Assembly (NCBI GenBank): GCA_051883395.1
Contig: JBJETQ010000005.1
Coordinates: forward strand, 1-31,932
Reading direction: 5' to 3'
Source of the DNA: HGM11368 sp051883395
Lineage (GTDB): Bacteria > Bacillota > Clostridia > Christensenellales > UBA3700
Length of the DNA stretch: 31,932 nt
The stretch's first letter is position 1; each line of letters starts with the position of its first letter. The notes beneath the pieces are model-generated. The model did no database searches. It was not told the DNA's origin and saw only the letters and a program-made list of their open reading frames with translations. Positions 6,036-13,702 of this stretch are shown piece by piece. The translations under genes were made by a program, and so were the position numbers.

Positions 6036-8225
6036 CTAACTCATACTCTTTGGGTCAACTTCTATAAATATCGAAGTGTTTTTGACGCTATTGTTTTCCG
6101 CTGCCCCGTATATTTCTTTGATAACTTGTTTTTCGTTGTTCCTTTTTATCCTGGCGATAATCTGGTATCTGTATTTGTTTTGTATCCTTGTAACGGGCGA
6201 CTTCATCGCCTGTAAATACAAAAAATCGTCTTGCCTTTGTTTGTAGAGCTTTTGCACGTCTCCGTAAACGCCCTTGGCAAGCTGAATGACCTTATCTTCG
6301 TCTTCGCCGCTCATCAGCACCCTGACGATAGTGGAAAACGGCGGAAATTGCGTGGCTTTTCTTATATTTATTTCTTTATTGATAAAGCCGTCGTAGTCGC
6401 CTTCTTGCGCAAACCGATAGACGTAATGGTTGGGAGAATAGGTCTGCAAATATACCTTGCCTGCCTTTTCGCTCCTGCCAGCCCTGCCTGCAATCTGCGT
6501 AACCAGCTGATAGGTCCTTTCCGTCGACCTGTATTCGGAATTGTACAGGCTTATGTCTGCGTCGAGTATGCCCACCAACGTTACGTTGCCGAAGTCATGT
6601 CCTTTGGCAATCATCTGCGTTCCTACCAAAATCTGCGCCTTTTGTTGCTCAAACGCAGACAAGATATCAAGATACGCTGTCTTGGTACCTGTCGTTTCGT
6701 TGTCCATTCTCAGCACGCTTACGTCCGGAAGAAGCTTTTTTATCTCTTCCACCACTCTCTGCGTGCCAACTTTGCCATACTTTAAATCGTCGCAACCGCA
6801 TACGGGACAACTGTGCGGCATTCGGTACCTTTTGCCGCAATAGTGGCATTTGAGCAGGTTGTCCGCCGAATGATAGGTAAGCGAAACGTCGCAATCTTCG
6901 CATTTTGCCACCCAACCGCACTTCCTGCACATCACAAAGGAGCTGTGTCCACGTCGATTGAGAAAAATCATTGCCTGCTCTTTTCGATTGATAGTTTCTA
7001 TCAATTCTTTGCGAAGTTGCACCGAAAAGATGCCGTTGTTGCCGCCGATAAGTTCTCTCGACATATCGACGATTTTGATTTGCGGCATTCCGTGAGAACT
7101 TATGCGCTTTGTCATTTTGACAAGCTCGTACTGCCCGTCGGTTGCCGCCTTGTAACTTTCTAGCGACGGAGTTGCGCTGCCCAGAATAATCTTGGCGTCG
7201 TTGTATGCGGCACGAAACTGCGCAATATCTATCGTCTTGTATCTTGGATTGGAATCGCTGACGTAACTGGAATCGTGTTCTTCGTCAATTATTATCAGAC
7301 CTACGTTTTCGACAGGCGCAAATATCGCCGACCTGGCGCCGACTACTATTGTCGCACGCCCGTCGTGTAGCTTTTTCCACTCGTCAAATCTCTCGCCGTC
7401 GGACAGCCCACTGTGAATCATGGCTACGGTATCGCCGAAGTATGCACGAAAGTTTTTGAGCATCTGCGGTGTAAGCGCAATTTCCGGGACAAGCATAATG
7501 CAACTTTTGCCTTGTCTGAGCGCCTGAGATATGCACTCTATGTATACCATCGTTTTGCCTGACCCCGTTACTCCGTGCAACAAAATCGTCCTTTTGTCGG
7601 TAGTATGTATCGTATGCAAAGCCGCAATCTGCTCATCACTCAATTCGACCTGCTTTCTTTGTCCCGTTATCTGACCAAATGGAGTGCGGTCAAGCTGTTT
7701 TTCGATTTTTTCTACCACTCCCGATTTGATGAGAGCATTGACTGCCGCCACGCCGAATTTTGCATTGACGTCAGTCAAAAAACGTCCGCCGTCTTTGAGA
7801 TATTCTACAACCTGTCTTTGCGCCGTGGCTCTTGGCGACAAGCCTTTGACAGCCTGCTCGTAATCTATGGCAAGCCGTACGAAAAGTCGGGTGAGTTCTC
7901 TGACCTTGCCGCCCCTGAGTCTTGGCGGAAGAAACAAACGCAGACTGTCGCAATACCTTATGAACATTTCGTCTTTCATGTATTGCATAAGCTGCAACAT
8001 CTCGGGCTTGACGCATGTAAAATCATCGAGACGACTGATGACAGGTTTTAAATTTTTTCTCTCGCTCTTGTCGGTTATATCTATACAAAAACCCTCTAAC
8101 CTTTGCGGCCCGAAAGGTACAAGCACTCTGTCGCCCTTGCTTAGCTGCAAATCTGAGGGGATTGAATAATCGAATATTTTGTCTACTTGCTGAGAACTTA
8201 TATCTACTACGACCTTTGCTATCAT
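6036..8225 (-). CDS. priA: Primosomal protein N', replication restart helicase
   Basis: A 3'-5' helicase that reloads the replisome at stalled forks. The 729 aa have the N-terminal DNA-binding domain (about 1-100), Walker A GVTGSGKT (218-225), DEEH box (314-317), the paired zinc-binding cysteines inserted in the helicase core (CRKCGWVAKCEDC and CHYCGKRYRMPHSCPVC, about 430-480) and the late helicase motifs GTQMIAKGHDF and QIAGRAGRS. The start overlaps the coaBC stop by four bases (ATGA). Confidence 0.97.
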   Translation of the reverse strand: MIAKVVVDISSQQVDKIFDYSIPSDLQLSKGDRVLVPFGPQRLEGFCIDITDKSERKNLKPVISRLDDFTCVKPEMLQLMQYMKDEMFIRYCDSLRLFLPPRLRGGKVRELTRLFVRLAIDYEQAVKGLSPRATAQRQVVEYLKDGGRFLTDVNAKFGVAAVNALIKSGVVEKIEKQLDRTPFGQITGQRKQVELSDEQIAALHTIHTTDKRTILLHGVTGSGKTMVYIECISQALRQGKSCIMLVPEIALTPQMLKNFRAYFGDTVAMIHSGLSDGERFDEWKKLHDGRATIVVGARSAIFAPVENVGLIIIDEEHDSSYVSDSNPRYKTIDIAQFRAAYNDAKIILGSATPSLESYKAATDGQYELVKMTKRISSHGMPQIKIVDMSRELIGGNNGIFSVQLRKELIETINRKEQAMIFLNRRGHSSFVMCRKCGWVAKCEDCDVSLTYHSADNLLKCHYCGKRYRMPHSCPVCGCDDLKYGKVGTQRVVEEIKKLLPDVSVLRMDNETTGTKTAYLDILSAFEQQKAQILVGTQMIAKGHDFGNVTLVGILDADISLYNSEYRSTERTYQLVTQIAGRAGRSEKAGKVYLQTYSPNHYVYRFAQEGDYDGFINKEINIRKATQFPPFSTIVRVLMSGEDEDKVIQLAKGVYGDVQKLYKQRQDDFLYLQAMKSPVTRIQNKYRYQIIARIKRNNEKQVIKEIYGAAENNSVKNTSIFIEVDPKSMS

Positions 8226-9406
8226 AGCTTAATTATCTCGCTTGCTATCACGTCGGCAAGTTCGCTCTTTTTCAACTTTTTGCTCTGGTAAATCTTTCCT
8301 TTGTCGGTATAAATGCTTATAACGTTGGTGTCGCAGTCGAAACCTGCGCCCTGCACGCTTACGTCGTTGGCAACGACCATATCGGCGTGCTTGTCAATTC
8401 TTTTTTGTATGGCGTACTGTTCGAGATTGGTGGTCTCCGCACAGAAAACAACGAGTTTTTTGTCGCCTTTTATCTCACCGACTGCCTTGGCAATGTCGGG
8501 GTTCTTTTCCAACTCCAACGTTACGCTCTCGCCCTTTATCTTGTTGTCATACTTGTTTTTTGGGCGATAGTCGCTTGGAGCCGCCGCCTTGATAATCACG
8601 TCGCAATCTTTCATTTCTTTGATTACGCAATCATACATTTCGACGGTAGTCTTTACCCTTATCACCTTGTCGATATATTGCGGAACGTCCACGCTTACTA
8701 TGCCTGCTACAAGGGTTACCTTACCGCCCCTTTTGGTTATGGCTTTGGCAATTTCTATCCCCATCTTGCCGCTGGAACGATTGGTGATAAAACGCACTCC
8801 GTCTATATTTTCCTGCGTTGCTCCTGCCGTAACCAAAACTCTCTTGCCGGCATAATTCTGCTCAGGCAATATCGTTCTTATCAACGTATCTACTATATCT
8901 GACGGCTCTGCCATTTTTCCCCTGCCGCAATCTCCGCAGGCAAGTCTGCCTTCGACGGCATCGACAAATATATATCCTTTGTCTTTGAGTATGGATATGT
9001 TTTGTTGAGTGGTTGGGTTGTCATACATCGCCGTGTTCATCGCAGGAGCGATTATTATAGGGCAAGTGAGCGCAAGCGCAGTAGTGGTGAGCATATCGTC
9101 CGCAACTCCCGTGGCAAGCTTGGCTATTACGTTGGCTGTCGCAGGGGCTATCACGCATACGTCGGCTTTTTTTGCAAGCGAAACGTGAGCCACTTCCCAT
9201 TCACGGTTGCGGTTGAACATGTCGCTTACGCAAGGTCTGCCCGATAGCGTCTCAAAGGTGAGCGGCGCAACAAATCGGGTGGCGTTGTCCGTCATTATCA
9301 CGTCCACTTCCGCTCCCGACTTTTTGAGCCTTGACACTATCTCGCAAGACTTATAACAGGCAATTCCGCCCGTTACTCCCAACAATACGTTGATACCCGT
9401 CAGCAT
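8222..9406 (-). CDS. coaBC: Bifunctional phosphopantothenoylcysteine decarboxylase / phosphopantothenate-cysteine ligase
   Basis: It performs two successive steps of coenzyme A synthesis. The first half is the FMN-dependent decarboxylase, with catalytic His74 (AHVSLA), the PAMN motif (121-124) and the substrate-flap cysteines in ACGDCGRGKM (156-165). The second half (from about 185) is the ligase, with TAGATQE, the FITNRSSGKMG nucleotide loop and KNPDI. The 394 aa are full length. It starts one base after the rpoZ stop. The ribosome binding site is weak, which suggests coupling to rpoZ. Confidence 0.97.
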   Translation of the reverse strand: MLTGINVLLGVTGGIACYKSCEIVSRLKKSGAEVDVIMTDNATRFVAPLTFETLSGRPCVSDMFNRNREWEVAHVSLAKKADVCVIAPATANVIAKLATGVADDMLTTTALALTCPIIIAPAMNTAMYDNPTTQQNISILKDKGYIFVDAVEGRLACGDCGRGKMAEPSDIVDTLIRTILPEQNYAGKRVLVTAGATQENIDGVRFITNRSSGKMGIEIAKAITKRGGKVTLVAGIVSVDVPQYIDKVIRVKTTVEMYDCVIKEMKDCDVIIKAAAPSDYRPKNKYDNKIKGESVTLELEKNPDIAKAVGEIKGDKKLVVFCAETTNLEQYAIQKRIDKHADMVVANDVSVQGAGFDCDTNVISIYTDKGKIYQSKKLKKSELADVIASEIIKL

Positions 9407-9407
9407 A

Positions 9408-9608
9408 CTATACGTTTTCTCTCTTGACTACGATTTTGCCTTCATAAATTTCTTTTGCGGCAATAGAAATGGACTTTTCGCCCGTCTCCTGATAGAGATT
9501 AGGGTTTTGGCTGTCCAGCTGTCTTGCTCTCTTGGCAACTGCGCACACGAGAGCGTATCTGCACTCTGCTTTTTTGATAAGTTTGTCAATAGGTGGGTCT
9601 ATCATCAT
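9408..9608 (-). CDS. rpoZ: DNA-directed RNA polymerase omega subunit
   Basis: A 66-aa small subunit that helps assemble RNA polymerase. It has the family pattern: an N-terminal PPIDKLIKKAECRYALV helix, the AKRARQLD motif, and KSISIAAKEIYEGKI near the end. Position between gmk and coaBC is diagnostic. It overlaps the gmk stop by four bases. Two ATG codons stand in tandem at the start. Confidence 0.95.
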   Translation of the reverse strand: MMIDPPIDKLIKKAECRYALVCAVAKRARQLDSQNPNLYQETGEKSISIAAKEIYEGKIVVKRENV

Positions 9609-10234
9609 AGGTCGTTACCTCCATAAATTAAGTTGTCTATAAATTTTTTGTTGTTGTCAACGCTACACTTCTGGGCTTTGATGATATTGATAATATCCTG
9701 CGCTCCCTTTTCGGCGTCTTCGTTGACGACTATATAATCATAAAATACCGCCTGCTTAATCTCGTCGATTGCCGACTCGATACGCACTTTGAGCTGTTCT
9801 TCGGTCTCTGTATCACGTCCACGCAATCTGTCTTCTATCGTAGAACGGTTGACGGGCGTGAGAAATATCATTACGGCTTGCGGAAATTTGTTTTTGACGT
9901 CCAAAGCGCCCTTGACGTCTATCTCCAAAACCACGTCAAATCCTTCGTTGAGCTTATCCAGCACCTTTTGTTTTGGAGTGCCGTAATAATTGCCGTAGAC
10001 CTGTTGATGTTCCAGCAGCTCGTTGTTGTCAAGCATGCTTTTGAATTGTTGTCTGCTGACAAAATAATAGTTTATCCCGTCCACTTCTCCCGGTCTTGGC
10101 TGACGTGTGGTTACCGATACCGAGTATTGAAGATTGGGATAATTGCGTATTGCATGCGCCAGCACCGTCCCCTTTCCTGCGCCGGACGGACCCGACACGA
10201 CTACCAACAAGCCTTTTTTTCTCTCGTTTGACAT
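9605..10234 (-). CDS. gmk: Guanylate kinase
   Basis: It phosphorylates GMP to GDP. The 209 aa have the P-loop GPSGAGKGT (15-23), the GMP-binding TTRQPRPGEVDGINYYFVS stretch and the lid region around TPVNRSTIEDRLRGR. An AAGGAA ribosome binding site precedes the ATG. It lies ten bases after yicC. The regulator gene remA, often found between yicC and gmk in Bacillota, is missing here. Confidence 0.97.
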   Translation of the reverse strand: MSNERKKGLLVVVSGPSGAGKGTVLAHAIRNYPNLQYSVSVTTRQPRPGEVDGINYYFVSRQQFKSMLDNNELLEHQQVYGNYYGTPKQKVLDKLNEGFDVVLEIDVKGALDVKNKFPQAVMIFLTPVNRSTIEDRLRGRDTETEEQLKVRIESAIDEIKQAVFYDYIVVNEDAEKGAQDIINIIKAQKCSVDNNKKFIDNLIYGGNDL

Positions 10235-10244
10235 TGTCTGTTCC

Positions 10245-11126
10245 TTATTCTATATTTTGTATTTGTTCTCTGATTTTTTCTATCAGGTTTTTGAGAGCCA
10301 AAACCTTGTCGGTAACCTTGACGTTGCAACATTTACTGCCTATGGTGTTGGTTTCCCTGTTCATCTCCTGCACGATAAAGTCGAGCTTTTTGCCTACGGC
10401 GCCGCCTTCCTGCACTATCTGGTCAAAATGAATAAGATGCGCTTTGAGTCTGGTTATTTCTTCGTCTACGCAAACTTTGTCGCTATAAAAAGCAACTTCG
10501 TTGAGAAGCCTTGCTTCGTCTATCGGCACGCCCTGCAAACTCTCTTCTATTCTTTCTTTGAGCTTTGCTTTGTGTTCGCTTACCATATCGGGAGCAAAGT
10601 CTTCTATATCGTCGACAAGCGCTTTGAGCTGTTTGTTCTTTTCCAGCAGGTCAGTCATGATGAGTCCGCCTTCTTTTTTACGCATTTTGTTGAGATTGTC
10701 GAGCGCAGCGTTGGTCGCTTCAACTACCATTTTGCCCAAAACTTCTTCGTCCTGCTCTCCTATCTGAGTATTGACTACTTCCGGCATGCGCATAATTTCC
10801 GCCGTGCCGATATTGTTGGAACAGCCCGTAACTGCGGCTATCTCTGCGGCTATGTCAAAATATTGCCTTGCCAGTCCTAAGTCGGCTGTAACTTCCGCCT
10901 TGTTATCCCTGTTGTCTTCATAGTTGACAAAGACGTCAAAGTGTCCCCTGACAGCCCTTTCCTTTATCAATCTGCGAATGACGTCGTCGGCAAAAGTAAA
11001 GCCCTTGGGCAACTTGATGCCAAGGTCCAGAAATCTGTGGTTGACTGTCTTGATTTCTATCGTAACTTTTTGACGGTCAACTTCGCTGACGCCCTTGCCA
11101 TATCCCGTCATGCTATAAATCTGCAT
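10245..11126 (-). CDS. yicC: YicC/YloC family endoribonuclease
   Basis: First gene of the long operon. Members of this family are endoribonucleases that act in RNA turnover. The protein begins MQIYSMTGYGKG, the family signature, and ends with the conserved block ETNTIGSKCCN plus a C-terminal helix (LKNLIEKIREQIQNIE). The chosen ATG at 11126 has GGGG five bases upstream and gives 293 aa. A TTG five codons earlier is less likely. Synteny with gmk-rpoZ supports the call. Confidence 0.94.
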   Translation of the reverse strand: MQIYSMTGYGKGVSEVDRQKVTIEIKTVNHRFLDLGIKLPKGFTFADDVIRRLIKERAVRGHFDVFVNYEDNRDNKAEVTADLGLARQYFDIAAEIAAVTGCSNNIGTAEIMRMPEVVNTQIGEQDEEVLGKMVVEATNAALDNLNKMRKKEGGLIMTDLLEKNKQLKALVDDIEDFAPDMVSEHKAKLKERIEESLQGVPIDEARLLNEVAFYSDKVCVDEEITRLKAHLIHFDQIVQEGGAVGKKLDFIVQEMNRETNTIGSKCCNVKVTDKVLALKNLIEKIREQIQNIE

Positions 11127-11157
11127 ATATGCCCCGCTCAATGATTTTATTTACAAT

Positions 11158-11186
11158 ACTATATCACAATATTAAAATATTTACAA
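11158..11186 (-). promoter_or_regulatory. Promoter of the yicC-to-spoVM operon
   Basis: On the minus strand TTGTAA (11186-11181) and TATAGT (11163-11158) are separated by 17 bases, about 30 bases before the yicC start. The boxes are imperfect but well spaced. Confidence 0.6.
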
Positions 11187-11204
11187 GAAAAATTATATAT
11201 AAAG

Positions 11205-11236
11205 AAAAATGAGAGCCGATAAGACTCTCATTTTTT
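11205..11236 (-). terminator. Terminator of the 514-aa zinc-ribbon gene
   Basis: AATGAGAG / CTCTCATT stem with a nine-base loop, flanked by A runs on one side and T runs on the other, so it may work in both directions. It lies 15 bases after the stop of the gene to its right and just before the yicC promoter. Confidence 0.88.
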
Positions 11237-11250
11237 ATTCGAAAATCGAT

Positions 11251-12795
11251 TTACAACTCCATATTCTTTTCTTTTGTATGATATGGCAAAAATGCTGCGG
11301 GTATGATGAAGAATATAGCGGCGATTATAGCTCCGCCAACCGCAATCGAATAATCTGCTCTGATGCCGATATCGGCAATGAAATATTGCATTAGCAATAC
11401 AAATGCGATTGTAGCAGCCAGCACAACAAAAGCAAATATTGTACTGATAGACTTGGCAATAATGACAAATATCGACTTCTTATTATCTCCCAACGAGAAT
11501 ATCGAGCATATCAATACCGCTCCTAACAGCATCGTGGTTACTATACTTGCTATCGATATCAGCGAGAACCATTGCAGGTAATTCATTACCGAATAATCAT
11601 ACAAGATTCCGTACATCAGGAAATTATTCATTCCAAATGCGTCTCCTTCTTGTATCTCTCGTCGTGTATACATTGTGCTTATTTCATCTATCATCTGTTC
11701 CGGAGTCATTGGATAGTGGTTGGCTTCATAATATTCAACCATTCCTGAATCAAAATAATTGAAAATGCCAAACCCTGTATTCATCGTTGCGTCTCTTGCT
11801 ATACATTTATAGGTAAAGGATACGAAACTTCCTGACATGCACCCTATTGCGACAATTATCAGCAACGCTGTGATTATCTTGAATATCAGAGTCTTGCGAC
11901 TTACTGTTTTTTTGTCTGCAACAACGCTTGTAATAAACTTGGCAATTCCAAAACCAGCAATCATGATTATTGGAACAAGCAGTCCGTAACTTGCCTGCAA
12001 ATTATAAACAAATATGCCGCAAGCTCCTTTGTTGATGATAATAGATAAGCCTAAAATAAACAATATTTTTGCTATGCTCAGACCAATTTTATTGGTTTTG
12101 TCAATATTCTTTTTATTTATCGCTCCTATCAGCCCAATCAAAGCAACAATGACTCCGACGAGCGAAACCAGAATATAAATCATCAGGCTTATTGCTCCGA
12201 CATGTTGCGCTATACTTGCGCTGAAATTTTTGCTTCGCATATTCAAGCGTATTGACATATACTCGCACAAAACAAATATCTCTTCTGCCGATTCTTCGTC
12301 GCCACGCAATATGTATTTGTTGAGTTCTTCGCTTAGCTCCAAAAATTCTTTGTATACGTCGTCTTGTTTTTGTTCTGCTTCCGTATTGTCAACAAAAGAA
12401 TCGAAATATAAAGTAAGGACTTTTATAGAATCAAACTTCAAATCTTCATCAAACGACATCGTTGACGATTCGTACGACCATTCTACTTTAAATATAGGGG
12501 CAAACACCATGCAAAGACACACTAGCATAATCGCTAGCAATGCGGCGTTGAAAATTATTTTTCTGACGTTTGACAGATTGCTTTTTGACTTTTTTGCAAT
12601 CTGATTTGTTCCGCAAATATCAAAATTTTCTTGTACATTGGTTGCAGGGACAATATTTTCATTTTGATTATCGACTATATCGCTGCTGTCCACGTCTTGA
12701 TTTTGCTCATTGATTTCTCTTACAATTTTTGCTCCGCAATACGTGCAAAAATTGGCATCATCACGAATTTCTTTTCCACAGTTGTAACAAAACAT
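11251..12795 (-). CDS. Zinc-ribbon membrane protein of unknown function
   Basis: 514 aa, not assigned to a named family. The N-terminus has a zinc ribbon with Cys3, Cys6, Cys17 and Cys20 (CYNC, CTYC), then a charged Asn/Asp-rich linker to about residue 75. About eight hydrophobic segments follow (roughly 78-103, 198-227, 236-265, 273-292, 302-326, 400-430, 434-465, 476-500). A loop between segments 1 and 2 (about 104-196) is rich in Glu and Asp. The last residues are charged (TKEKNMEL). It has its own strong promoter and terminator. The ribosome binding site is GAGAAG. The zinc ribbon is nearly the same as that of the neighbouring 115-aa protein. It is probably an integral membrane protein with a cytoplasmic ribbon; its role is unknown. 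Confidence 0.85.
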   Translation of the reverse strand: MFCYNCGKEIRDDANFCTYCGAKIVREINEQNQDVDSSDIVDNQNENIVPATNVQENFDICGTNQIAKKSKSNLSNVRKIIFNAALLAIMLVCLCMVFAPIFKVEWSYESSTMSFDEDLKFDSIKVLTLYFDSFVDNTEAEQKQDDVYKEFLELSEELNKYILRGDEESAEEIFVLCEYMSIRLNMRSKNFSASIAQHVGAISLMIYILVSLVGVIVALIGLIGAINKKNIDKTNKIGLSIAKILFILGLSIIINKGACGIFVYNLQASYGLLVPIIMIAGFGIAKFITSVVADKKTVSRKTLIFKIITALLIIVAIGCMSGSFVSFTYKCIARDATMNTGFGIFNYFDSGMVEYYEANHYPMTPEQMIDEISTMYTRREIQEGDAFGMNNFLMYGILYDYSVMNYLQWFSLISIASIVTTMLLGAVLICSIFSLGDNKKSIFVIIAKSISTIFAFVVLAATIAFVLLMQYFIADIGIRADYSIAVGGAIIAAIFFIIPAAFLPYHTKEKNMEL

Positions 12796-12826
12796 ATTCT
12801 TCTCGCTTTTATAATTTATTGTTTTT

Positions 12827-12856
12827 ATTATAGACGCATATCGCCTTAGTTGTCAA
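12827..12856 (-). promoter_or_regulatory. Consensus promoter of the 514-aa gene
   Basis: Minus strand: TTGACA (12856-12851), 18 bases, TATAAT (12832-12827). Both boxes match the housekeeping consensus exactly. A leader of about 25 bases follows. Confidence 0.85.
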
Positions 12857-12903
12857 GACTATTTATCTCCAAGATTTCTTGTAAACTCATTAACTTATAT
12901 AAA

Positions 12904-12925
12904 GAAAGGACCGAATGGTCCTTCC
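12904..12925 (-). terminator. Terminator of the 115-aa zinc-ribbon gene
   Basis: AAGGACC (12906-12912) and GGTCCTT (12917-12923) form a seven-pair stem with a GAAT loop. On the minus strand it is followed by TCTTTATATA, a modest T tract. It lies about 50 bases after the stop. Confidence 0.72.
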
Positions 12926-12972
12926 TTTTGCGAGCATACCAAAATCATATATCTCTTTATAGACTTACAGTA

Positions 12973-13320
12973 TCAAAAAGCTCCTACCATACCAACAACC
13001 GCAATCGAATAAACGATTGACAAAACGATACTCAAAACAAAATAGGCTACGCTAACCCAAATTGCCACGGTACATTTCTTTCTTGACGATTCGTCATTGA
13101 TGGCGACTGCTTTTGAACGATAAATCAACCCCATTATGAAACCTACTATCGGAATGATAAATGACATTACCAACGCAATGATAGACATAGTATTGACGTT
13201 GTTGGTGTCATCAGAGTTACTTTTATCAGTAGTTCCTTTATAATTACTGGTAGGTACTCCGCAATTTGGACAAATGACTGCGTCGTCGCTTATCTCTTTG
13301 CCACATTTTGAACAAAACAT
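12973..13320 (-). CDS. Small zinc-ribbon protein with two membrane segments
   Basis: 115 aa. The zinc ribbon (Cys3, Cys6, Cys17, Cys20; CSKC, CPNC) is followed by a polar linker (22-43) and two hydrophobic segments (about 44-67 and 83-113). The general build, ribbon plus short membrane domain, is common among uncharacterised Clostridia proteins; no function can be named. An AGGAGG site stands seven bases before the ATG. The gene is divergent from an XRE-type repressor, and a repeated palindrome lies between its -35 and -10 boxes, so it is very probably the repressor's target. The N-terminus (MFC..CGKEI.DDA) is shared with the 514-aa neighbour. Confidence 0.87.
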   Translation of the reverse strand: MFCSKCGKEISDDAVICPNCGVPTSNYKGTTDKSNSDDTNNVNTMSIIALVMSFIIPIVGFIMGLIYRSKAVAINDESSRKKCTVAIWVSVAYFVLSIVLSIVYSIAVVGMVGAF

Positions 13321-13352
13321 GAATTTTCCTCCTATTCTTTGGTAATAACTAT

Positions 13353-13381
13353 ATTATAGTGGCACAATGTGCCTTTGTCAA
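13353..13381 (-). promoter_or_regulatory. Consensus promoter of the 115-aa gene, operator in its spacer
   Basis: Minus strand: TTGACA (13381-13376), 17 bases, TATAAT (13358-13353). Both boxes are perfect. The 13-base palindrome at 13361-13373 fills the spacer, so a bound repressor would block RNA polymerase. Confidence 0.88.
13361..13373. promoter_or_regulatory. Operator palindrome 1
   Basis: GGCACAATGTGCC is symmetric around its central base. The 11-base core GCACAATGTGC recurs at 13392. It sits inside the core promoter of the 115-aa gene. Confidence 0.8.
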
Positions 13382-13391
13382 GATATAAATT

Positions 13392-13402
13392 GCACAATGT
13401 GC
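13392..13402. promoter_or_regulatory. Operator palindrome 2
   Basis: GCACAATGTGC, an exact second copy of the core. Its centre is 30 bp from the first, about three helical turns, so both lie on nearly the same face. It directly abuts the -10 box of the repressor gene, which fits autorepression. Confidence 0.8.
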
Positions 13403-13408
13403 TATTAT
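13400..13408 (+). promoter_or_regulatory. Extended -10 promoter of the XRE regulator
   Basis: TGCTATTAT is an extended -10 box. No good -35 lies 17 bases upstream (TTGTCA is 22 bases away). Transcription would begin about at the ATG (13415), giving an mRNA with little or no leader. Confidence 0.55.
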
Positions 13409-13414
13409 TTTGTT

Positions 13415-13624
13415 ATGCAAAAAATAGAAGATATACAAAAAAGACTGCGTGAAGCAATCCAATGCAGTAATATAAGTCAAAAGGAACTTGCTCAAAGACT
13501 GGGAATCAATCCGTCTACCGTCAGCAAATATATGCGGCTGGACAAATATCCGTCTCTCGACACGTTTGCCAATATATGCGATATTCTTGACGTGTCCGCA
13601 GACGAAATTTTGGGCTTGAAATAG
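13415..13624 (+). CDS. XRE-family transcriptional repressor
   Basis: 69 aa, a single Cro/CI-type helix-turn-helix domain with no other domain. The recognition region is SQKELAQRLGINPSTVSKYM (about 23-42), followed by the typical PSLDTFANICDILDVSADEIL end of these folds. The start at MQKIED is chosen because it fits the domain; an in-frame ATG at 13367 lies inside the operator and would add 16 unlikely residues. No ribosome binding site precedes either. The gene is divergent from the 115-aa zinc-ribbon gene and shares two identical palindromes with it. It is inferred to repress both. Confidence 0.9.
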   Translation: MQKIEDIQKRLREAIQCSNISQKELAQRLGINPSTVSKYMRLDKYPSLDTFANICDILDVSADEILGLK

Positions 13625-13648
13625 CAAATAACCCGATACGTGTCAACA

Positions 13649-13680
13649 AAAACGCAGTCTTTCGACTGCGTTTTGTGCAT
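13649..13680. terminator. Bidirectional terminator between the XRE regulator and the 504-aa lipoprotein
   Basis: AAAACGCAGTC (13649-13659) and GACTGCGTTTT (13664-13674) form an 11-pair stem with a four-base loop. T-rich tails occur on both strands, and it lies between two converging genes. Confidence 0.88.
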
Positions 13681-13702
13681 TTTGTCTTTTAGTAACGTCT
13701 TG

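Noticed and set aside
13367..13414. Earlier start for the XRE regulator
   Set aside because: The ATG lies in operator 1 and adds 16 Cys/Tyr-rich residues unlike the family; no ribosome binding site is present.
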